A DNA stretch of 64,000 bases, taken from positions 73,983 through 137,982 of the forward strand of contig CAYJNO010000001.1 of assembly GCA_964371715.1 (NCBI GenBank), given 5' to 3'. Positions 7,358-15,647 of this stretch are shown here, in pieces (positions within the stretch are counted from its first letter, which is position 1; each line of letters starts with the position of its first letter). The stretch comes from CAYJNO01 sp964371715 (GTDB lineage: Bacteria > Bacillota_I > Bacilli_A > Erysipelotrichales > Erysipelotrichaceae). The notes below the pieces were generated by a model that did not search any database, was not told where the DNA came from, and saw only the letters and a program-made list of their open reading frames with translations. Made by a program: the position numbers and the translations under genes.

Positions 7358-9246
7358 TAAATAATTCCTCTTTGTTGTAGAATAAAGAAGAATACTACAC
7401 CCAATACTATTAATAATAATACAATAAATACAATTAAGATAATATTTACAATATTACTAGTCGGTTTTTCATCTTCATCCTCATCATCAAAATAATCTGA
7501 ATTGAAACGATCTAAATTTACTGAATTGCTTAATATGTCAAAGTTATCTTCTTCGTGATTAATATTTTCCATATTAAAGCTATTACTAGTTGTAAATTCA
7601 CCTGGTTCTTCTTCATAATAGTTTGGTGTTTCAGTTGTCTTTATTACTGGTGTTTCTATTTCATCTATTGTTTCTACTTCTTCATGTACTTCATGTACTT
7701 CATGTACTTCATGTACTTCATCTTCTTCTACTTCAAGTTCATGAATAGTGTTTACTTCTTCTAAATCATTAAATTCTGTTTTAGCAGTTTCTTTTTCAAC
7801 AACATTCTCCTCAAATGTATCCATAAAATCAAATTCTTGCATATCTTCTGCTTTGATTTCTTCTTTCATTTCACTAAAAGTATCTTCAAATAATTCTGGT
7901 TCTTCTTTAACTTCAGGTTCATCAAATATTGGAGTTTCTTCCTCTTTAGTTTCATCTAATAAAGTTGTTTTTTCTAAACTTTCAACATTAATAGAAACTG
8001 GTTCTTCAGAAATACTAGGTTGAATATCTTCAATTTTATTAACAACTTCTAAATCTTCTTGTGTATATACTGGTTCTACTATTGTATTTTTTGTTGTAGT
8101 TAATACTTTCTCTTCTTCAAAAGAATTAAATTCTTCTTTTACATTATTTTGTAATTCATTAAAATCAAATTCTAATTGTTCTTCATCTTCAGTTTCTTCA
8201 TAACTAACACCAGAAACAAATGTAGATGGGTCTACTAATAAATCTGTATTAATATTATTTTCAACTTTAGGTTGAATTACTTCAGGTTTATTTAATATTA
8301 AGTCATCAAAAATAATTGTATTATCTGCTGGCTTTTCTTCATAATCAGGAGTTTCGAAATTTGCATCTTCATTTGCAAAGTTAAAGTTGAATTTCATTGC
8401 TCTAGTTTGATTTAAATTATTATTTAACGTTTCATTATATGTACCTGGATTTGTGTAAATACCATCCATAAATGGATTATTACTTTTAGAATCTAAAACA
8501 TCTTCCATTGATTCCTCTAAATCACTAACATTTGGCTCCTCATTTATAAAACCACTATCATTCGCTTCAAAGTTAAATGGTTGTGTAAATTGTTCTCTAA
8601 CATAATTTTCATCTTGTGTTTGAACACTTACGTCATCTTCTTCGATTTGCGGGTTTAATAAGAAATCTAAGTTCATTAAAACCTCTTCATCAATATCTGT
8701 TTTTAAAGTTGATTCTAAATTCTTAAATTGATTAGTGTTACTTAATTCACTCCAGTAATCTTCATAGTTAAATTCAGGTTCATTTTTTTGTGTCCCTAAA
8801 TAATCAAATTCACTTTCAAATGATTCTTCTAAAACTTTTGGGTCTAAAAAATCAAGTTCAGAAATTCCCATTTCACTATTTTTTCTTACATTACCAAAAG
8901 CTCTATTTAAATTTTGTTGCCTAATTTTTTCATAAATATCCGCTTGAGTTTCGTCTAACATATCATAATCTTTTTCCAAATTATACTGTTTTACTTCCTC
9001 TAAATATGTATTTAAAATAGCATCAGAATCTTCATTTTTTGATTCTTCTACTTTATCATAAACTTTTTTTCTGCTAGGCTCTTCTGAGTCTTTATTTGTA
9101 TTAAAATCTTGATATTGTTCAGGAGAAATGCGACTTAAACGTTCTTTATAAGGGTTTAAAAATGAATCATTTATTCCTGTTTCACTATCATTTAGAATTT
9201 GCTTTCTTAATTCGGCAAACTTAATTGTCCTTGTCATTTTGCTCAT
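7357..9246 (-). CDS. Large acidic tail-anchored protein, function unknown
   Basis: A 629-residue protein I do not recognise. Residues 1-110 are mixed-charge and helical. The long middle is low-complexity and dominated by Glu, Asp, Asn, Thr and Ser. A single hydrophobic segment (about residues 600-623) precedes a very short tail, QQRGII, so it is probably tail-anchored in the membrane with the acidic part in the cytoplasm. Near residue 520 a run of His-Glu-Val triplets is encoded by a 9-base tandem repeat. I start at ATG 9246 because GGAGGT lies 10 bases upstream; a GTG codon in frame falls inside that ribosome site. It heads the operon with cmk, der and gpsA. A scaffold or envelope role is a guess. 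Confidence 0.8.
   Translation of the reverse strand: MSKMTRTIKFAELRKQILNDSETGINDSFLNPYKERLSRISPEQYQDFNTNKDSEEPSRKKVYDKVEESKNEDSDAILNTYLEEVKQYNLEKDYDMLDETQADIYEKIRQQNLNRAFGNVRKNSEMGISELDFLDPKVLEESFESEFDYLGTQKNEPEFNYEDYWSELSNTNQFKNLESTLKTDIDEEVLMNLDFLLNPQIEEDDVSVQTQDENYVREQFTQPFNFEANDSGFINEEPNVSDLEESMEDVLDSKSNNPFMDGIYTNPGTYNETLNNNLNQTRAMKFNFNFANEDANFETPDYEEKPADNTIIFDDLILNKPEVIQPKVENNINTDLLVDPSTFVSGVSYEETEDEEQLEFDFNELQNNVKEEFNSFEEEKVLTTTKNTIVEPVYTQEDLEVVNKIEDIQPSISEEPVSINVESLEKTTLLDETKEEETPIFDEPEVKEEPELFEDTFSEMKEEIKAEDMQEFDFMDTFEENVVEKETAKTEFNDLEEVNTIHELEVEEDEVHEVHEVHEVHEEVETIDEIETPVIKTTETPNYYEEEPGEFTTSNSFNMENINHEEDNFDILSNSVNLDRFNSDYFDDEDEDEKPTSNIVNIILIVFIVLLLIVLGVVFFFILQQRGII
7681..7716. repeat. 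In-frame 9-bp tandem repeat (four copies)
   Basis: Four perfect copies of TTCATGTAC sit in the acidic protein gene, with partial matches on both sides, and encode His-Glu-Val units. Because the unit is three codons, copy-number changes would alter length without a frameshift. Confidence 0.9.
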
Positions 9247-9272
9247 TAAAAAAAATACCTCCACTTTTCATA

Positions 9273-9281
9273 ATTATATCA
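9273..9281 (-). promoter_or_regulatory. Extended -10 promoter of the acidic protein-cmk-der-gpsA operon
   Basis: TGATATAAT on the minus strand, an extended -10 box about 27 bases before the chosen ATG; no clear -35. Confidence 0.5.
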
Positions 9282-9409
9282 AATTACAGATACAATTGAT
9301 ACACCATTATCATAATTTTACAAAATTAGTTTAATTACACATCATTATCATATCAATTCACTATTTATCTTTGAAATTAATATAATTATGTGTAAACAAT
9401 TATTACATA

Positions 9410-9418
9410 TGTTATAGT
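9410..9418 (+). promoter_or_regulatory. Extended -10 promoter candidate for the HydS-GGDEF gene
   Basis: TGTTATAGT lies about 45 bases before the start codon and would give a leader of roughly 38 bases that keeps the GGAGG ribosome site. A TATAAA closer in (9443-9448) would place the transcript start inside the ribosome site and is less likely. Confidence 0.4.
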
Positions 9419-9462
9419 TATTGTGAAGTAATATGTAATTTATATAAAATACGGAGGTTAAA

Positions 9463-11184
9463 ATGACAAACAATGATTCAGTATTTACAAAAATCCTCAA
9501 CTGTGCAGGTTGTAATAAATGTATTTTAAAATGTCCAACTAAAGCTAATAAAGCATCATGGGTCAACGAGCACAATATAGTTGAAATAACAAATGAACAA
9601 TGTATTGCTTGTGGTGAGTGTATTGATATTTGCGATCATAATGCTAGAGACTATATAGACGATATTGAGATTTTTTTTAATGACATCAAAGCAGGCAAAG
9701 AGGTTTCAATGATTGTCGCACCTGCAGCAAAAACAAATTTTACTAATTTACCTAAAATTATTGGTTATCTTAAATCATTAGGTGTAAATTTTATATACGA
9801 TGTTAGTTTTGGAGCAGACATCACTACTTGGGCTTACTTAAAAAAAATTGAAACAGATAATATACAAACACTAATTGCACAACCATGTCCAGTTGTTGTT
9901 TCATATGTTGAGAAATTCAAACCTGAACTAATACCTTATTTAGCTCCAATACAAAGTCCTGCAATATGTTTAGCTATATATTTAAAAAAATATTTAAATT
10001 CTCAAGATAATATTTGTTTTCTATCTCCATGTGTTGCGAAAAGATATGAAATATATGATGATAATACATTCGGAAACATTAATTATAATATTACCTTTTC
10101 TAAACTTGAAAAGTATTTTATTGATAATAATATTAATCTTGATGAATACGATGAATCTGAGATTGACACACTAAAAGAAAACACTGGTTTTTTGTTTCCA
10201 AGACCTGGTGGACTTAGTGAGAATATTCGTCTACATTTTCAAGATAAAGTTTGGACACATGAAGTTGAAGGTATATTTGAAATTGAAGAATATTTAAAAC
10301 AGTATTATGAAGATATCCAAGAAAAAAAGCCAGTCCCACTTCTGATTGATGCGTTAAATTGTAAACAAGGTTGTAATATAGGTACTGGTACAAATAAAAA
10401 TATTAAATTAAACTTTATCAATCATAAATTTAATTCTAAAAAAAAGGAATTTGATAGAGATGCAATACTTAACCTAAATAAATATTTAGATCAAAACTTA
10501 AATCTTAATGATTTTATAAGAGAGTATGAAGATAAATCTGATATTGTCAGAATGGAAAATAAAATGGACATTGATGATATCTTCTTTGCTTTAGGCAAAA
10601 ATGATGAAGAATCTAGAAAAATAAATTGTTTTTCTTGTGGTTATTCTAGCTGTTATGAATTCGCTAAAGCAATATCATTCGGAAATAATCACATTAATAA
10701 TTGTCATTTTTTCTTATTAAAAAAATTTAAGTCATTAAGCTCTATCGATTCACTTACAGGATTATTTAATAGATATAGTTATAATGTAATGATTAATAAG
10801 CTAATTTCTAATCACCCAAAATCATTAGCCATTGTCTTTGTAGATATCAATGGATTAAAGGAAGTAAATGATAATTTAGGACATGAATGCGGTGATAGAT
10901 TAATTACTAATGCTTCAAATATTTTAAAAAGAATATTTATAAATAATATTTACCGTGTGGGTGGTGATGAATTTATCATTTTAGAAGATAATATTACTTT
11001 AGAAGATATTGAGAACAAAGTTAAAACACTTAAAACTATCATTAAATATGATACTTCTGTTTCTTTATCTTTAGGCTATAGTATCAGTAAAAACACTGAT
11101 GAATTGAATGATAAAATAAATGAAGCAGAAAAAAATATGTATAAAGAAAAAAATTTATATTACACAGATAAAAAAAGACGCTAA
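9463..11184 (+). CDS. Sensory [FeFe]-hydrogenase-like domain fused to diguanylate cyclase (GGDEF)
   Basis: A 573-residue, soluble fusion. Residues 14-57 are a two-[4Fe-4S] ferredoxin (Cys 14,17,20,24 and 47,50,53,57). Residues about 80-310 are an H-cluster domain: L1 QPCP (Cys142), L2 SPCVAKRYE (Cys190, Lys193), L3 NCKQGC (Cys300, Cys304). The four cluster ligands are kept, but the proton-relay Cys before Cys142 is Pro141. Residues 389-414 form a four-Cys site (CFSCGYSSC plus Cys414). Residues 425-570 are a GGDEF domain with intact GGDEF at 500-504 and FVDINGLKEVND; no RxxD inhibitory site precedes it. There is no transmembrane segment. The start follows GGAGG. Inferred role: c-di-GMP synthesis governed by H2, CO or redox state. 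It stands alone, divergent from the acidic protein operon. Confidence 0.9.
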   Translation: MTNNDSVFTKILNCAGCNKCILKCPTKANKASWVNEHNIVEITNEQCIACGECIDICDHNARDYIDDIEIFFNDIKAGKEVSMIVAPAAKTNFTNLPKIIGYLKSLGVNFIYDVSFGADITTWAYLKKIETDNIQTLIAQPCPVVVSYVEKFKPELIPYLAPIQSPAICLAIYLKKYLNSQDNICFLSPCVAKRYEIYDDNTFGNINYNITFSKLEKYFIDNNINLDEYDESEIDTLKENTGFLFPRPGGLSENIRLHFQDKVWTHEVEGIFEIEEYLKQYYEDIQEKKPVPLLIDALNCKQGCNIGTGTNKNIKLNFINHKFNSKKKEFDRDAILNLNKYLDQNLNLNDFIREYEDKSDIVRMENKMDIDDIFFALGKNDEESRKINCFSCGYSSCYEFAKAISFGNNHINNCHFFLLKKFKSLSSIDSLTGLFNRYSYNVMINKLISNHPKSLAIVFVDINGLKEVNDNLGHECGDRLITNASNILKRIFINNIYRVGGDEFIILEDNITLEDIENKVKTLKTIIKYDTSVSLSLGYSISKNTDELNDKINEAEKNMYKEKNLYYTDKKRR

Positions 11185-11189
11185 TATGA

Positions 11190-11978
11190 CTAACGATACA
11201 TGCTTGGCTTAATTCCATACTGCTTAATAAAACATTTGTAAAAATTAGTATAGCTCACAAACCCACATTTGTGAGCTATTTCTGTAAAACTTAGTGTAGT
11301 ATTAAACAATTTTCTAGCCTCCATCAATCTTTTTTTTATGATGCATTGGTAAATTGAAATATCAAGTTGACTAGAAAATTTGTGACTTAATGTGTATTTA
11401 TCAATCATTAATATTTCACTAAGAATATCTAAAGTTATATCTTCATCAAAGTTATTATCTATATATTCTATACATTTAATTATTGTCTTATCTTTTTTAT
11501 AACCAATACATTCTTGATTAGTATTCTTTATTCTAGCTATCTTTATTAATAATTGCGTGACTAAAGATTCTAATAATATTTCATAACCAATCAGCATATT
11601 TAATTTCTCATTATAAATACTAATAAACAATGCTTTAATCTCCTCGTATTTTTCATTATTTGAAATCACAAGTAATTGTGTTTTATTAATTGATTCAATA
11701 ATATCTTCAGCTTTATTTATTAAATCTAAATTGAATCTAATAATTATCCTCTCGAAACAGTTACTTTCCACTATTGTTAATCTATGCAATGAAAATGGAT
11801 GTATAACCAATATAGTACCTCTATTTAAATTATAATCTTGACCTTTATAATGATATGTTGCACTTCCATCTATAACTAGCATTATTTCAAAATGATCATG
11901 ATAATGTAATTCTTTTGTATCTATTTCAAAACTATGTTTTATCATTAATTCATTTTTATATAAGTTAATATCATTCAT
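11190..11978 (-). CDS. AraC-family transcriptional regulator with cupin sensor
   Basis: A 262-residue regulator. The N-terminal half is an AraC-type cupin (HYHDHFEIMLVIDG near residue 25, then HPFSLHRL). The C-terminal hundred residues carry two helix-turn-helix motifs, with the AraC signature around FTEIAHKCGFVSYTNFYKCF. It probably binds a small sugar or sugar acid. It is divergent from the sugar isomerase/epimerase-like gene at 12078, which is its most likely target. Its end lies 5 bases from the convergent HydS-GGDEF gene. Confidence 0.92.
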   Translation of the reverse strand: MNDINLYKNELMIKHSFEIDTKELHYHDHFEIMLVIDGSATYHYKGQDYNLNRGTILVIHPFSLHRLTIVESNCFERIIIRFNLDLINKAEDIIESINKTQLLVISNNEKYEEIKALFISIYNEKLNMLIGYEILLESLVTQLLIKIARIKNTNQECIGYKKDKTIIKCIEYIDNNFDEDITLDILSEILMIDKYTLSHKFSSQLDISIYQCIIKKRLMEARKLFNTTLSFTEIAHKCGFVSYTNFYKCFIKQYGIKPSMYR

Positions 11979-12021
11979 AATTTTCTCCCAACAATTGCAA
12001 TCTTTTTACCAATTATAGATA

Positions 12022-12047
12022 TATTAATATCATATATTTATTAATAT
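12022..12047. promoter_or_regulatory. Two direct repeats in the araC/TIM-barrel intergenic region
   Basis: TATTAATAT occurs at 12022-12030 and 12039-12047, 17 bases apart, in the 99-base divergent region. This could be an AraC-family operator, but the sequence is so AT-rich that chance is a real alternative. A TATAAT at 12046-12051 could serve the plus-strand gene. Confidence 0.25.
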
Positions 12048-12077
12048 AATATAAATATATAGAAAAGGATAGAAAAA

Positions 12078-12914
12078 ATGAAAAAAGCAATAATTGGTGT
12101 ACAAATGATGATGGTAAAAGATGCAATTAAATCATCAGGACTTTATAGCGCCTTAGAAAAAATTAGAAACATTGGGTATCGAGCAGTTGAAGTATCGCAA
12201 ATAGATATGAGCAAAGAAAACATAGAGTCATTAAAAAAGGCTCAGCAAGAATTAGGAATTATCATTGGTGCATTATCATGTGGTATCGATGATTTAACAG
12301 ATGATATTCCATACCCTGGTGATACTTTAATGAGAAATTTTGATAAAATTGTAAATGATTGCAAGGCAATAAATTGCAATATTCTTCGCATCGGAATGTT
12401 ACCTTTTAAATATGCAACTTCAATTGAAAAAATGTTAGAACTTGCTGAAATCTGTGAACAATATGCAATTAAGTTAAAAGAACATGGAATCGATCTGTAT
12501 TATCATGCTCATAATATGGAATTTCATTTACATAAAGGAATACCAGTATTAACTCATATGTTAAATAATACAAAGTATTTAGGGTTCGAACTTGACACAC
12601 ACTGGATGCATAGAGGTTGCGTTAATAGTGTTGAATATTTAAAACTATTTGAGGGTCGTATCAAAGCATGTCATTTAAAAGATTATAAAATTGTTTTACC
12701 TATTGAAGGTTTTAGTGGATTTAGCGATATAGAACATTATGGTGAAGTTGGTGAAGGTTCTATTGACTTTAAACCAATAATCTCTACAGCAGTTGAATGT
12801 GGTTGTGATTATTTATTTGTAGAACAAGATGAATTCTATGGGTCAGATCCATATGTGTGTTTAAAAACATCTTATGATAACCTAATTAATATGGGCTATG
12901 AAGAATGGTTTTAA
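12078..12914 (+). CDS. Sugar phosphate isomerase/epimerase-like TIM barrel protein
   Basis: A 278-residue member of the xylose isomerase-like TIM-barrel (AP endonuclease 2) superfamily. Candidate metal ligands are seen in order: YHAHNMEF (about residue 141), ELDTHWMHRG (about 174), KACHLKDYK (about 198) and LFVEQDEF near the end. The substrate cannot be read from the sequence; relatives act on inositol derivatives, hexuloses or sugar phosphates. The start follows AAAGGA. It is preceded by the divergent AraC regulator and ends at a shared terminator. Confidence 0.85.
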   Translation: MKKAIIGVQMMMVKDAIKSSGLYSALEKIRNIGYRAVEVSQIDMSKENIESLKKAQQELGIIIGALSCGIDDLTDDIPYPGDTLMRNFDKIVNDCKAINCNILRIGMLPFKYATSIEKMLELAEICEQYAIKLKEHGIDLYYHAHNMEFHLHKGIPVLTHMLNNTKYLGFELDTHWMHRGCVNSVEYLKLFEGRIKACHLKDYKIVLPIEGFSGFSDIEHYGEVGEGSIDFKPIISTAVECGCDYLFVEQDEFYGSDPYVCLKTSYDNLINMGYEEWF

Positions 12915-12945
12915 TAAAAAAAAACTCGTTAGAGTTTTTTTTATT
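12913..12945. terminator. Bidirectional terminator
   Basis: AAAAAACTC/GAGTTTTTT around a GTTA loop, with A- and T-runs on both sides, between the convergent TIM-barrel gene (+) and siderophore-binding protein gene (-). Confidence 0.8.
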
Positions 12946-13909
12946 CTAATCCTAATGATGTTTCAATGTTTGTAATCATTTGATCCATACAACCAATACC
13001 ACCATCAGCTACATACCAACAGTTTCCTGGTTCTAAATAAATGATTTTATCATTTTGATAAGCTTGTGTTTTATGAATAATTTCATTATCCATTTGAATT
13101 TTTGCAGCTACAGCTTCATTTCCTACAGCTGTATCTTTATCTAAAATAAACATAAATTCTGGGTCTACCGCTAAAAATGTTTCATGAGATGAAATATTTC
13201 CATGATTTACATTAATATCACCAGAAAGGTTAGTAAATCCCATTTCATTTGTGATAATTGAAGCTCTTCCACTATCGCCTAATGTGTTTAATCCACCAGC
13301 ATAAATTGCTAATAAAGCAGTACTATCATTTGCAAATTCACTAATAGCTGTTATTCTTTCCTCATAACTTGCAATTGTTTCATTTAATTCATCAGTTAAT
13401 CCAAATATTGTAGCATGAGTATTTGCTAATTCTTTAAAGCTTTCAAAAAATCCTGCTTCATAATCAATAAATGCTGCCATTGTTGGGGCAATTTTAATAA
13501 ATTCATCATAGTTATCAGCTGATCTATCACTTGAGAATATTGCATCTGGCTCAAGTTCCATAATTGCTTCCATATCATATTCTTTCATTCCACCAACTTT
13601 TACGATGTCTGGATTTTCAATATAATGTCTTAAGTGTTCAGGTGTTGAAGTTCCTTCAATAACTCCTACTACTCTATCGCCTAGTCCAACTGCATCTAAA
13701 AAGTCTAATGTTTGATAGTTTAATACAACAACTCTTTGTGGATCAAATGGGAAATCAACTGTAATTTTTTCATCAACTCCATTTACTACTTCAATTTTCA
13801 CAGTTTCAGTTGTGTTTGTTTCTTCAATAACTTCTTTACTTTCTGTTGTGCACCCTACTAAATTAAGTGTTAATAGAGCCGTTAATAATAATACTAATAA
13901 TTTTTTCAT
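12941..13909 (-). CDS. Iron-siderophore (or haem) ABC transporter substrate-binding lipoprotein
   Basis: A 322-residue periplasmic-binding protein type III of the FhuD/FatB kind. A lipoprotein signal ends in the lipobox LVGC (Cys at about residue 20), so it is anchored on the outer face. PQRVVVLNYQTLDFLDAVGL is the typical first strand and helix of the N-lobe; the sequence KVGGMKEYDMEAIMELEPD follows at the expected place. It is the last gene of a four-gene importer operon, downstream of the ATPase and two permeases. The ligand is not determined. Confidence 0.93.
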   Translation of the reverse strand: MKKLLVLLLTALLTLNLVGCTTESKEVIEETNTTETVKIEVVNGVDEKITVDFPFDPQRVVVLNYQTLDFLDAVGLGDRVVGVIEGTSTPEHLRHYIENPDIVKVGGMKEYDMEAIMELEPDAIFSSDRSADNYDEFIKIAPTMAAFIDYEAGFFESFKELANTHATIFGLTDELNETIASYEERITAISEFANDSTALLAIYAGGLNTLGDSGRASIITNEMGFTNLSGDINVNHGNISSHETFLAVDPEFMFILDKDTAVGNEAVAAKIQMDNEIIHKTQAYQNDKIIYLEPGNCWYVADGGIGCMDQMITNIETSLGLE

Positions 13910-13924
13910 TTTCTCTCTCCTCTT

Positions 13925-14677
13925 TTAATAATATATTGAAATTGGTTTCCCATTTCTCATTTGAATTTCAAAGTCTACATTGTATAAAACTTTTAATGTT
14001 TCTTTTGTCATTACTTCATTTACTTCACCAAATTTATATAATTTACCATCTTTAAATGCTCCAATATAATCTGAGTAACAAGATGCAAAGTTTATCTCAT
14101 GCAAAACTAAAATTACTGTTTTACCTAAATCATCACATAATTTTCGTACTAATTTCATCATATTTGATGAATGATAGATATCTAAATTATTAGTTGGTTC
14201 ATCTAAGAAGACAAATTCTGTATCTTGGGCAATTACCATAGCAATATAAGCCCTTTGTCTTTGACCACCTGATAATTCATCGATAAAGCGATCTTCAAAT
14301 TCTTCAAGTTCCATATATTTAATTGCTTCTTCAACCTTTTTATTATCTTCATCAGTCAAATGACTACCACTATGTGGGAATCTCCCAAATGCTACTAACT
14401 CTTTAACTGTTAGTTTCATTTGAATATTGTTTGTTTGAGTTAAGATAGCTAATTTTTTAGCTAAATCTTTACTATTCCATTTTTTTAAATCTAAGTCTTC
14501 TACTGTTACTTCACCAGCATCTTTATTTATTAATCTAGTAATTATATTTAATACAGTCGATTTTCCAGCTCCATTTGGTCCAATAAAAGAAATTACTTTC
14601 TTTCTTGGTAAATCAAATGTTACATCATTTACAACAATTTCATCACTATATGATTTTTTTATATTTTTTATTTTCAT
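13925..14677 (-). CDS. Siderophore-type ABC transporter ATP-binding protein
   Basis: A 250-residue FecE/FhuC-like ATPase. Walker A GPNGAGKST (about residues 34-42), signature LSGGQRQRAYIA (about 137), Walker B FVFLDEPTNNLD and the switch His in LVLHEIN are all present. It energises the two FecCD-type permeases encoded directly upstream. RBS AGGAGC; the gene follows the permease by one base. Confidence 0.96.
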   Translation of the reverse strand: MKIKNIKKSYSDEIVVNDVTFDLPRKKVISFIGPNGAGKSTVLNIITRLINKDAGEVTVEDLDLKKWNSKDLAKKLAILTQTNNIQMKLTVKELVAFGRFPHSGSHLTDEDNKKVEEAIKYMELEEFEDRFIDELSGGQRQRAYIAMVIAQDTEFVFLDEPTNNLDIYHSSNMMKLVRKLCDDLGKTVILVLHEINFASCYSDYIGAFKDGKLYKFGEVNEVMTKETLKVLYNVDFEIQMRNGKPISIYY

Positions 14678-14678
14678 T

Positions 14679-15647
14679 TTAAGCTCCTTTATTACTAACT
14701 ATTAGATACAAGAAATATCCACCACCAAATAAGTTAATGAACACTGATATTACAGCATTGTATGCGAAGATATGTTCAATCATTGATTGTCCTAAAAACA
14801 AAATTATTATTCCAAATAGGAATGATCCAATAATTAAATAGAAATGTTTAAATGTTTTAAAATATTCTCTTCCGATATTAGCAATAATTAAGCCCAAGAA
14901 TGAAATTGGACCAACTAGTGCTGTTGCGATTGTAATTAAAAGTGTAGTTAATAATAATAATTTAGTAATAGTTTTATCATAGTTAACACCTAAGTTAATT
15001 GACATATTTTTACCTAACGTTATTACATTTAATAGTTTTAATTCTTTCGCAAATATTATAAATGATGCACTTATCAAGATAGTTGATATTATCAATAATT
15101 CGGCATTTATATTTCCAAAACCTGCAATAAGTGTTTCTTGCAGATTAGTAAATTCATTAGGATCAATCATTCTCATCATTGTATTTGTTATACTTGTAAA
15201 TAATGTTGCAATAACACTACCTGCTAATAAAACATATAGAACATTATATTTAGTTTTTTTAAATAAAAATCCATAGATAACTGTAGCCATAAGTGACATA
15301 ATGATCAAATCAATTATAAATGCAATGTTTTGATTAGCAACAAATTGATGTGTACTACCTAAGATAAATACTAAACATGTATGTATTAAAATATATAATG
15401 AATTCATACCAAGCAAACATGGTGTTACAATTCTATTATTGATAACAGATTGAAAGATAATACTTGCTCCACCTATACAAAAGGCCGCAATAATCATCGC
15501 AATTGTTTTTGGTGTTCTAATACTCATTGCATAATCAAAGAATTTTGGATTAACATCATAAAACATATAGAACATGACCATCAATAATGATATAACTGCT
15601 AATAAGATAATTTTTAATTTATTATTTCTGGCAAATTGCTTCAGCAT
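14679..15647 (-). CDS. FecCD-type ABC transporter permease (second subunit)
   Basis: A 322-residue integral membrane protein with roughly nine or ten hydrophobic segments. The family motif GPISFLGLIIANIGRE sits near residue 240. It pairs with the permease encoded just upstream, whose end it overlaps by 26 bases; AAGGAG precedes its ATG. Confidence 0.94.
   Translation of the reverse strand: MLKQFARNNKLKIILLAVISLLMVMFYMFYDVNPKFFDYAMSIRTPKTIAMIIAAFCIGGASIIFQSVINNRIVTPCLLGMNSLYILIHTCLVFILGSTHQFVANQNIAFIIDLIIMSLMATVIYGFLFKKTKYNVLYVLLAGSVIATLFTSITNTMMRMIDPNEFTNLQETLIAGFGNINAELLIISTILISASFIIFAKELKLLNVITLGKNMSINLGVNYDKTITKLLLLTTLLITIATALVGPISFLGLIIANIGREYFKTFKHFYLIIGSFLFGIIILFLGQSMIEHIFAYNAVISVFINLFGGGYFLYLIVSNKGA

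Noticed and set aside
7681..7716. CRISPR-like or intergenic repeat
   Set aside because: The unit is 9 bases without spacers and lies within a coding frame; it is a simple tandem repeat.
7555..8023. Plus-strand open frames rich in Phe/Tyr and Ser
   Set aside because: They are antisense images of the Glu/Asp-rich gene and lack ribosome sites.
9265..9462. c-di-GMP riboswitch near the GGDEF fusion
   Set aside because: None of the conserved GEMM elements is visible in this or the other intergenic regions I read.
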